This document shows positions 12,401 to 23,100 of a stretch of DNA of 64,000 bases, piece after piece; positions within the stretch are counted from its first letter, which is position 1; each line of letters opens with the position of its first letter. A program made the translations under genes and the position numbers. Origin of the DNA: Mactra quadrangularis (Eukaryota; Mollusca; Bivalvia; Venerida; Mactridae); assembly GCA_025267735.1 (NCBI GenBank), contig CM046294.1, forward strand, positions 40,423,570-40,487,569. Reading direction: 5' to 3'. The notes under the pieces are model-generated. The model was given only the letters and a program-made list of their open reading frames with translations. It did no database searches and was not told the origin of the DNA.

Positions 12401-12549
12401 CAGTGATTCTTAATGAATTGATAAAGAATACTAATCATCTAAGACTCTACATCACATAATAATATTATTGTAATCGAGTATATGTACATAAACTGAGTTC
12501 AAATTAGTTGGAAAAACACCTTCAGAGCAGTTTAAAAATGTGCATACAA

Positions 12550-12960
12550 GTACGTTTATTCTTTAATTGTTTAAAGATTTATTTCCCTAATATGAATGCA
12601 CAATTTTTTGTTGATATTTAACAAGTAATATTCTTTAAGAAAAGCAAAATAGTTTTGTGTGTAAAACTATATCGCAAGTTGTTTGAAAGTCTATTGTTAA
12701 CCGTTGTTAGAAGTTGTAAAGCGATCCAGACCCGGAACATAATTATAGTTTACAATTATCAATTTGCATATAGACATGATTCGTATATTATTAAGACAAC
12801 GTTATAAGTAAAGATTGCTCGTAGCGTGCAAACCAATATTTCTTTTTACCAAACGTGTTTAAATGACATTGGATTTTTGATGAGGAGGTAATTATTTGTT
12901 AAAGTTAGTTTGTTTCTGATTTAAATTCTTCTCGGGTGGCTTTTTATATAGGTAATTTAT
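12550..12960 (+). repeat. Dispersed repeat family, copy 2
   Basis: It aligns in reverse orientation with 49620-50060: 'gcgatccagacccgga' against 'tctggatcgc', 'accaaacgtg', and 'ggatttttgatgaggaggta' against 'tcatcaaaaatcc'. With the minus-strand SINE next to it (13010-13190) it forms a unit in the same order as the SINE plus repeat at 49395-50060. Confidence 0.65.
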
Positions 12961-13009
12961 TTGTCACATAATCTTACCTATTTTTGCTCGATTTTGAAAC
13001 AAGTTCTTA

Positions 13010-13190
13010 CAACTTAAATAATTCACATTTTCAAGTCCCCTTCCTGTTCCCCCAGTTCTGGGCTGTTAGGATAATTTTTCTTGCTCAAGGAAAAAACGGG
13101 GTATGTTTTAAGTGTTTTGAACAATCACATAGCTGGCTATCCGGTGATTACTTGTAAAACGTCGTAACTAATCGGCCACACCCGCTCCTA
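13010..13190 (-). mobile_element. tRNA-derived SINE
   Basis: Read on the minus strand it begins with a head containing 'ggccgattagttacgacgtt', then the shared body ('cttgagcaagaaaaattatcc', 'ccagaactgggggaacagg'). Same family as 1683-1915 and 49395-49610. Confidence 0.65.
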
Positions 13191-13384
13191 TTTTTATTAT
13201 TTGTTGTATATTGTTAATGATTTTGAGTCAGGCTAAATTTACCATTCAACTGAAAAATCCGTAAGCAACCTTCAGTCATCAAATTTGCCACTGGACCACG
13301 GGCCGAGTCCACTGAATTTAAACTACCGTCAGTTCAGTGACTTATAGAACCAACATTTTACAACCACAATTTGCACTAATTTAA

Positions 13385-13660
13385 TTAATTTATACTGGGT
13401 TTAATGCTGTGTCAACTAATTTTGGATATTTTACGGCATCCAGCGCATCTAACCTATCTTTCTTGGACCCTTATCTATAACCTGTACTCACCTATCCTTC
13501 CACAAGGCCGAGAATCTCGGATGTGCCTTATTAATGGAGCAAATTTACATAATTATCAATTTTTTATGATAGGGTATAATTAAACTCCCCGGGCGAGATT
13601 TTAACCCGTAACCCCTTCGAGACACTAGATTCGAAACCCCAGTAGGCTACCAACTGAATA
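13385..13660 (-). mobile_element. tRNA-derived SINE, second family, diverged copy
   Basis: It aligns with the copies at 33373-33665 and 61440-61723: 'catccagcgcatctaacctatc', 'ctcacctatccttccacaaggc', and a box-B remnant. It is clearly older: the head is truncated at 'gctaccaactg' and many positions differ. Confidence 0.65.
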
Positions 13661-13721
13661 TTCTCATTCCTAGAGGAATGTTAGGATTATCGGTACTTCT
13701 ATCTATAGATAGATATTATCG

Positions 13722-14000
13722 GACCCAGGATTTTTTCAAGGGGTCCGAGCTTTTTCTAGGGAAAAGTCCAAACTTTCGCACAACAATCACAATTTTCACA
13801 TCGCGCAGAAAAATGTAAAATATTAGTTATACAAATTACATAACAATTAAATCTTTGTTAAGCACAGAGACATTTTGCTTCGCGCTACTTAAAAATGACT
13901 TACAGTCAAGAAATACAGTATTGAACAGGTAAGTTTTAGAAGTTCTAGGGGGAGGTCTGGACCCCCTGAGCCCCCGCTGGACCCGCCTTTGCAACCAGTG
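13722..14000. repeat. Dispersed repeat with 'ggggtccgaactttttctaggg' core, copy 1
   Basis: It shares its core and downstream sequence ('cattaaatct.tgttaagcac', 'gaacaggtaa') with the element disrupted by the gypsy retrotransposon (39871-39987 plus 49017-49150) and with 50614-50757. It has no coding content. The short minus-strand open frame crossing it reflects G/C-rich repeat text, not a gene. Confidence 0.6.
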
Positions 14001-14329
14001 TTATATTTTTGAACACGATAAATGTGAGTAAGAATAGGACATTTTAAAGACATACTTATATAAAACGTTTTCTGTAAACAAATTTTCAAGGTTAAACAAC
14101 GATAAATTATTTCAATTAAAACACATTATAATGGAATCTCAACAGCGCATGATTTAAATGCATATTCATTCACGAGTTTTTTTGAAAAGTATAAATTGGA
14201 TCATATTTGTATTAAAGCCCCTATATCAAAAGTAACACATTTTTTATTGTAAAGAAAATATAGACATTTATCTATTTCAAACACCTCTAATGAACAAGAT
14301 ATTTTAAATAATGCAAATAATGCTTAGAT

Positions 14330-14610
14330 ATGTTCATGTTATTTATTGTATTTCAAAGCGAAAGTAGATCGAAACCGAAAGTAGAATTCGGTTGTCAATA
14401 CTCGAAACAATAGTTTTGATCACAAAATGCTAAGATAATGTCTTATTAGAGAAAAAACTTACTTCGTATTACATAATTAAGCTTTTAAACTATTTTGGAT
14501 CAGGTATATTAAACATCACTGTTTACATAAATATAGTGTGCTCTTATAAAAGTACCCCACTTTTTTAAGAATTTGACACTTTGTCAAAGTAAAATTTAGA
14601 AAGCAGAATG
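14330..14610. repeat. Dispersed repeat carrying the empty TTAA site
   Basis: Uninterrupted relative of 4301-4465 plus 5549-5640. The single TTAA is at 14519-14522, within 'caggtatattaaacatc'. Confidence 0.6.
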
Positions 14611-15470
14611 TTTTGAAATGTTTATTGTGTCTCTAATGCATGGTATATTCTGATAAATTCATGTTCTTAAAACAGTTTTCAAGTCTACTGTTAATGAATA
14701 TATCTTCATATAGTGGCTTTAACAATGAATGTCTATTTCAAACCCGGAAGAAGTCATGTTAAGTAAATAAAATATGTACTTTAAAATTAATATACTAAGC
14801 AAAAGTTATAACGCAAATGGATACAAAAACGTTAATATTTTCAAAAGTTACAAAGATAATGATGTGAAATTTAACATGAATATAAAACAACCATTTTTCA
14901 TGAGTATTCAATAGCAAAACAATACGTTACGCTTTTTGGAAAAAAAATATTCACAGAACCAAAAGCTCAGTAGGAGAAAAAATGTTGACAAGATTTGATA
15001 ATGAGCGAGCGTCTAATTTGAATTCACGTCTTCTGAAATCCTGAGTCTTTAAGACCTAATAGGACGTCGTAAAAACATAGTGGGATGCTTATCCATTCCT
15101 CATGTAAATTTATGTTTAGTTTCTGTATCGGCACAAATCAAGACGTTGAGAATGCGTCTGTCAAACACGTCCCATAGACGTTATATTGGATTCTTGTCTA
15201 CTGAAAATGATGACAAGTCTAAAATCTTAATGTAATTAGCCCTGAGAAATTGAACTGTTGTCCGGATGTAATGTTGTCTGGTGTTAACTTTTCATAGAAA
15301 AAGGACCTGGACGTCCGATGATGTATTAAACGGCGACGTTATTAAAAACTTCACCTCCGTAGGGTTGGGTGTTGTGGTTCCCAATCACCACTTCTAAACC
15401 CAGCTTGGCATAATGGTCAATATCTCTACACAATTAACTGCTTGAATAAATGTTATCCAATGACCTGTAG
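14611..15470. other. Intergenic
   Basis: AT-rich. A block near 14745-14775 ('acccggaagaagtcatgttaag') recurs inverted near 34095-34125, so part of it is old repeat. No gene seen. Confidence 0.4.
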
Positions 15471-15870
15471 CCTGCTCAATAACCCCGAACATTCCGTTAC
15501 ATTCCATAACGTCAGGGTCAGAACAACATAACCCAAAGTCAACTTATCCCGTGAAAACTTAACGGACTGAGTTGTCACAACTTTGAGTTGAGTTATCTGC
15601 GGATTGAATTGTCTTCGGATTGAATATCCCCGTATCTGAAGGTTAGCTAAAAGTAGTTACTGAACACGCTGATGGTAATTGTTAAAGGGGTATTCGTCAA
15701 ACGGCTTATCCCCGTTTTTTCAATGCTCAATCTTAGCATATTTACTGACTTGTTTCCAAGATGACGAGTGCTACAATGTCACGCGGTCTCTAGAGTTCTC
15801 AGCAAGCTTAGTTTTTTGTGTACACACTAACGTGCTGCGCAGGATTCGTGAAACTCAGTAAAACAGGATT
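15471..15870. repeat. MITE family C copy with 3' extension
   Basis: 15471-15675 has the inverted ends seen at 11542-11741 (right end 'gaacacgctgatgg'). The following 15680-15870 ('cggcttatccc', 'ttccaagatgacgagtgcta', 'cggtctctagagttctcagca') is found inverted at 31325-31500. The 60-codon open frame here is repeat text. Confidence 0.6.
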
Positions 15871-16500
15871 TACCAATGCTGTTCAGTGTTCACACAAGCG
15901 TGACAGCACAAGAAATTTTAACACACTATCATGTGTGACCATAACAAGTGACTGAATGATGGCAACTATACCAATGTATAATATAAAACAAAACATTGTA
16001 CAGAAAATTACCGTTTGCGTTATAACTTCTGCTTAGTATAGTTTGATTTAGAAAACGTGATAGAAATGTAAATACAGTTTATATTCGTGCTGACTATTTG
16101 CTAAAATTCGACTTTTTTAATTGCACATGTGAATATTATACGCAAAGTGCAGGAAGAGAGACACAAACAGAAACATTCTAAAAGAATGTTGCTACCTAGC
16201 GCTTCATAGGATTTTCTTTGCAGCGATTTGCTAGTGAAGCACTGGCTAGCAATATTTGGCTACTAAACGCATTCTTAACAGTATGTATTTCCTACTGCGT
16301 TGGTTTGCCAAAGTTGACGCATATCTTAGCAACACTAAATGCGCTTATAAAATGCTAGGAAGTGATCAATTTTTTTACTCTCTCGTTTGATAGTTTTACT
16401 CTACCGTCTGCGTCAATGAATTACTAAACAACAAAAAACTAACCGCAATTGTAACGTCGACATAAAAAATCTCGAATTTGATATAGTTTATAATACAAAT
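15871..16500. other. Intergenic, possible small inverted repeat
   Basis: 16180-16275 has partly inverted motifs ('gctacctagcgcttc' and 'gaagcactggctagca') that could be the ends of a small palindromic element. No gene is seen. Confidence 0.3.
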
Positions 16501-17038
16501 TATGACTAATGTATTTTCAAATATTGAATATAGAGTGTTTCCATTGTAGTCATCCGCTGCACAACCACATCTTTTGATATTTCCCTATTCGTATTTTTAA
16601 TTGATTTAACCAATCACAGTTGTGTGTAAATTAACGACATCCAAACAGCAACATGCTTTAATCTCTTCCATATGATGTTGTCTAAGAAAGGTTGTATTGT
16701 AGATGTTGGTCCAACTTCAACATTGTTTTAATCAAATAAATTTATGTGAATTTCTATTAGAGAGGAGCAAACTGCATAGACTTATATATATTTGAAATTG
16801 ATCATATTCCTCGACCATCTTGAGTGTGCCTTGTTTCACTTACCAAGAGACTATACATACCTCATGTATATACCAGTATTCTATTTTAACATATAACAGT
16901 TTATGTCCACTGTGTATCACATTGAACTTAATATCTTATTTCTAACTTATATGTTTTATCACTTTGTATAACTTATCATATTTGTGTATTTACTTCTCAG
17001 AAAATGGAGGTTAAATAAATAAATAAATAAAAAGAAAT
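16501..17038 (+). mobile_element. Probable LINE 3'-end fragment ending in (TAAA)n
   Basis: The segment ends in 'atggaggttaaataaataaataaataaa' (about 17005-17031), a simple A-rich tail of the kind that ends many non-LTR elements, preceded by AT-rich sequence without coding content. Assignment rests on the tail alone. Confidence 0.3.
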
Positions 17039-17094
17039 AATGTTTTTATTGTTTTGTTTGTTAACGCTTTGTTCTAATTTTTAGATCACTCGAC

Positions 17095-17134
17095 ATGGAA
17101 TTAGTGATTTTCCTAGGAGTGTTGCTAGCTTTAA
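17095..17134 (+). CDS. IgSF receptor exon 1: signal peptide
   Basis: ATG at 17095 followed by MELVIFLGVLLAL, a hydrophobic leader. It ends in phase 1 before GTAAGT. The ATG is the first in frame after a TTTTTAG acceptor at 17079-17084. Same 40-nt length as exon 1 of the minus-strand paralogue (407-446). Confidence 0.8.
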
Positions 17135-20100
17135 GTAAGTGGTAAACTTATTTTGGGTTAAGAGAAACAAGCGAGATTGTACTATGCAACCACGAAATTT
17201 AAAGAACCTTTAGACTAATATGACAAACATGTAATAGTAAAATATCTCAAACTCATTATCATTCGATTTGATTGTTAAAAAAAGAAAAATAATTGAGCTT
17301 AATACGAACTCTGACTGTCTAACGTAAGAGTTTTTCATAATCAATGATGGAAGCAGTAGACATAATGTTTCAGCTCTAACACGTCAATGAACTTTCAGTT
17401 ATTTTTATATATTTTTAATTTACGTTTCCCATAACATTAATATTTGTTATATGCATATTGGTTAACTGCTTATGAAGCCATGGCGATGTCAGAAGAAGTA
17501 CGAAGAAAATCAATCATAAAATGCTGATAACTTCCTACCTAATCGAACAAAATACTAAACATCTTCCACTTCCTTGTTTTTGTTTTGATACCAAATCAAT
17601 CATTTTTTTAAACAATTATCTCCCTTCAATACGATATGTTGTTGAGGTCATTTAGTCGAAACAACAACCGACATAGAGTTATGGCTATTTGTGATATTGC
17701 TTTCTTTTTTTTATATATATTAACAATTTTCAGTATGCGCTTGTCGTTGTCAGTTAACAAGTTTGGTTGTAGATGTGGTTGAGTTACACAGCACTGATAA
17801 GCACATATTTGTATGCAATATAGCATCGTCAACAAATGTAACAAGATGGACTTACTTGGCAGCAGGATCTACAAGAACATCATTGATGAGTTATCAGAAT
17901 GGAAGATGTACAGTGTCCCCATCTAATTCTTTTCTTAGTGACAGTTTTAGATATTCATACACATGTAACTATACAGTACACCAAGTTACATTGCATCTTA
18001 AAGGTGATGGACTTATACAAAACCGCATCGTATCTTGTAAAGATGCGTACCTATTGGACAGTACAGGATCTACTTGGATTATCAAAGTCATTGGAGGTTA
18101 ACGATACGTATTTGTTTACTTAACTATTTAATATAAAACGACTGCTTACAAAACCAGCTTTCATATACACCTTCTGTTTAAATTATAACTTCGTGTGCAA
18201 TAATAAGAACAAAACAGAACATATATTTTATTAATAAGGACTTAAATATGTACATATTTATCATCCATACACAAATTTTACATCATATACAATTTGTGTA
18301 TGGATGATAGATATGTACATATTTAAGTAAATAAGTAATAAATAAGAACATTCTGATGTTAACTCGGCATTCAAAATCATTCATTCTACCGCTGTTTTAC
18401 GGTAACACTTTAGGAAAATGATTAAAACGCCTTATGAAGTAATCCGTTAAAGTTAAACAATAATCTACAAATGCTTTTCTTAAATTGAATGTTTCTAGTT
18501 ACACCAATATTAAGAATTTATTTTCGAAATTTATAAATTTGCGACCGAGTAATTTTCTTTCAACTTTCATTATATAATCATGTGCCCTTTACTGTTGCAG
18601 ATGGTAATTGCAGCTATTGTAAACCGACAATTTCGTTTGATGTATTAGAGGTCACTGAAGGAGATAATGCAACATTTGTATGTAGTGTACCTTCAAGTGT
18701 GCCATATGTCAATTGGAACAGAAACATAGGATCAAACACAGCTGCTATGAATGTAAGTCAGAATGGAAAGTGTACTACACAAGGTTCAACATTTCTAGAC
18801 GATACAAGTAAATATATCTACACGTGTAACACGACCGTTTATCAAGTTACACTATTAAATGTAAACAGAAGTGAACATAAGGACATGTTTATGTGTACAC
18901 CTCCATCAAAAATAGAAGGCAACGGATCGAACTGGATACTAAAAGTTGTGAAAGGTAAATATCCTGGAATTGCTGCTCGTAAAAATGTTCAATGTTATAA
19001 GTAAATTGAATACATGAATGACATATCTGATTCTGGGATAAGTATAGTCAAGGACCTTACGTCAGTATATACTGTTTGCTTTACTATCTTAGGAAATCGA
19101 CAAATACTCTACTGATCGACCTGTTTGATTTTAGCATTTTATATCATATAAAACATACTATAAGTATAAGTACCAAATAAATTGTAAGAGTGCAATGGGA
19201 AAGAAAGCAGAGTCCATTAAAGGATAAAATGATATCCTGGGAAAGAGCTAACATTCATATGCACTTTGTGTATTTGAGCTTCAAAACACAATTTTATTCC
19301 GTATAGGAAACACAATGTGTACCATTCAGACCTAGTTTTAGTCAAGGATGAGGACAATTAGCGTTAATATAGGTTTGTTTGGAGAGAATAATCATTTTAA
19401 TATCATGTGAAATCTTATGTTTCATATTTCCATTACTCACTTTTTTCTTACTAAACCAAAGTCGATTTATTTTTCTTATACTTGAAAATCATTATTTCCT
19501 GATACAATCAACTTAATAAGTAAGGGTTTATACTAATCACTGTTAAAATTTAAATTGACACGTAATAAGTTTGTACAATTATTATATCTTCAGCTCAAGT
19601 TGTATCAGTTACAATTGCATCGTCTAATTATCTAGTTAATGCCACAGAGAACTCAATATTAAAGTTAAACTGTACAACATCAACATCAAGACCTGCTGCC
19701 TCTGTGTTCTGGTATAGACATCCAAATGGAAACGATCGTAACGAAACCAAGATAACTGACAACATAACTACATCAACTGACTACAATGATTTAAGTGTGA
19801 CAACTAGTATACTACGTTTATTTGTAACTTGTCAAAACCATAATACGAAGGTATTTTGTAGAGCAAACAATGCAGCAAATACAACTAAGCTAGTTTCAAA
19901 AAACAAAATACTATTAAATGTTTTATGTAAGTATTATTTCGTTTAAATAAAATGTAATTATTTCTTATTTCTTCTGTACAAAAATTAAATGATTTTACTA
20001 CAGTAACAAAACCAAATTGAAAAGCATAAAATAATCTTCTTGGTGTGTGTTATGCCTTATTTCATTGCAACGGTCGTATTTAATTATCAAGTTATGTTTT

Positions 20101-23100
20101 AATCGTACAGGCGTTAATGTAATAACCACTTAAACTGTCTTTGACTTACTAATGATATTTTTACCAGGTGCACCACGAGCTGCTGCAGAAGTAAATAAGA
20201 ATATCACAAGTGCGAAGAATGCATCGAAAATAATTACTGTCAATGTCATAGCATATCCTCCTCCTACGTTTACCTGGAGCCAATTTATGAACGGGATGTG
20301 GACTCCACTTCTTAAAAACGACAAGTTTGTCATAAACTCATCGGCTGTCCAGTCCAATCTTACAATACGCAGAGTTGGTATGGATGATTTTACAAAATAT
20401 CAAGTGGTTGTGACAAATGAATTTGGTCAAATGGAAACAGTTTTTACTCTGTCACCATATGGTAAGAAAAAGTTATTATCAAGTAAATGAAACATTTACT
20501 GTTTTCTTAAATAATTCTTAAAAATAATTCTTTAATATAACACTTATTTAGCTGTCTACATACTGTAGTCATGGAGTATGTTTGATGGCTTTGGTATATT
20601 CATTAAAATGAGCATGTATCACATTTATGTTTAAACAAGTTATGCTTTAAAGCGTTTTTTTATACAACAGCCGAAAATCAACCTATGTCTTAAACGTCTT
20701 TGTCTTACGTCGCGAAATGAGAGGTAATTCAGTTAAAAACAAAAGTTAAAACAAATCAGAATGTTATGTACTTTACAGGGGTGCCGGAAACACCTACTGA
20801 ATTAAGGCATATTAAAAGTCAAACAACAACATCGACGATATATATTAAATGGAGACCAGGATATAATGGTGGGCCAACACAAACATTTTACATTAAGTAT
20901 AAAAAGAGTTCAGATTCAACATGGACTTACTTCACAGTAATTGATAATGGGAAAGAAACAATGGGCATTTCATTGACTGGTTTAGTAGAGGAAACACAAT
21001 ATGACATTGTCATCTTTTCTTCAAATATAATTGGCAACTCTTCTGAATCACAAGTGTTAGTTGCTTCAACGGAAGGTAATGTAAACGTAATACATTTTCG
21101 AATACAATTTGAACTGATTTCAGTGTGATTGAGACAGTCAAACCCTTTTTGCTCTCATAGAAAGGATTATTTTTTGCGGTTCTCTATGTAAATTGTGAAC
21201 AATGGACATTCTATCTAAAATGCTCGTTTTTAGCACTCGCTTACTTATCTACGAGACAATTGAACGATTCTCTCTCTGCACTAAAAAAAAAGTCGTTGAA
21301 ATTCTATTTAAAAAAATACACTATTTCTTCTTTATACAAAAGGCAAGGAAATGCGTTGATATCTTTTGTGTCATAATTGATTTTGCATTGTCGGCAAATG
21401 CATTTTGAAACAACTTAATATTTATGTTTATTGTCACTATGTCTTGTTCACATGGTTGAAAAAGACATTGGTTTCATTAAGTTAAACGATGTAGATTCTT
21501 TGATGGTAGGGTATATGACATTTGTATATGATGTCTCAAACATCAATGTATTATTGTGTTTTTTAGCAACTTCAAATAATCTTGGACCTCTGATTGGTGG
21601 TATTGCTGGCGGTGTTACTGTTTGTATCATTATTTGTATTGTTATCATTGTGATTATCAGAAGATACAAATGTTCTGACGGTAAGTAGACGGACTAAAAA
21701 ACGATAGAGTCCGATATACAAAAACAGCGTACGTCTCATTTCTTAAACAAGCGATCTTACTTACCTTTGTACAGAAACGCTAACTATTATGCGTAAAATG
21801 TTCATTTACCTGAAAATATTTGGCAATGTTTATATGTTTTGCTGTTCTGTGACTACTGAATATAATATTGATATCCAAAAAAATATGCACGTGAAAAAAA
21901 ATCCTTTAAAAGCGATGTTGATATCCAGTTGATACTTGATTAAAAACTACGTTAAATACATCTAAAATATCAAATATTTAAGATTTCAAATTATTTTCTT
22001 TTGGGCGTTAAAAAGTCATCTATATAATAGAACGTCACTTTATGGTCATTTTTATATTTTCACCAGAAATGAAATCTAAAGAAAGTTTAATACGATTTAA
22101 TTGTTCATTTAAATAATGTAAAAAATGTCTAAATAAAGCATGTAAATAATATTTACAGGTTTAGTGGACAATCCAATGTATATATCATCAATTCCCGTTG
22201 CATGTCAAGCCTCTCCATCTGCTGATGATAAAGCTGAACTTGTTAAACCTGATAGTAATGATTTGTATGCTCAAGTTCAGAAGACAAAGAAAACAGGTAA
22301 TTGTTAAATGATTTTATGATTTTACAGTAAAAAAATATCATAAACTTTTGTTTATAAATTATTGTTTAGCTCAGGTTAGCTCAGGTGGTAGCACTCAAGT
22401 ATACTGTGTTCGAATTTTGGTGGAGTTTGGTCATAAAATAATTTCAATGGTCATTATACCCATTCTGAATCATGTAGCACAGGTGACTGTGGTTAGTAAA
22501 TACCTACGCCTAGTAAATACTTAAACTTCTTCATTTGATTAAACGCCTATTTCTATATTACATATTCAATGGCGTTGTACAAAAGATAAAAGATAAAGAT
22601 AAAACCCTCCACCATAAATATATAAAATAACACAGAACAAAATAAAATACATTACGCATGATGATATATAGTGTGATTATGCCATTTGGAATTTATATAT
22701 CAAGTTTACAAGACCTATATTAATCTTAGTTTATGATTTGACTTTACTTTTACATTTGTTTTTATTAACTTGATATTTAAAGTTGTTGTCCTGAACAGTA
22801 TAACACGATGCTACTGTTAACCGAACTTGTCCTGAACAGTGTTACATAACGCCACTGTTAACCAGACAATTCCCCAAAGGTGTCGAAGCATCACCTTTAA
22901 AGGGCCTTAAATACATTCCCAAAGGTGTCGAAACATCACCTTTAAAGGGACTCCTTATTTTACGCAGTAACACAATTATATCAAAACAAATAATGTTTTG
23001 ACATAGAGAGTGGCAGTCCTCTCATCTCACGTCATAATGAATTAACTTAATACAATTACAACAGTTAAGGCACCTATTAACTTCATTAACAAGCCAGGTC

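Noticed and set aside
20130..20357. Minus-strand open frame opposite receptor exon 5
   Set aside because: Shadow of the plus-strand Ig exon, which has splice sites and domain continuity.
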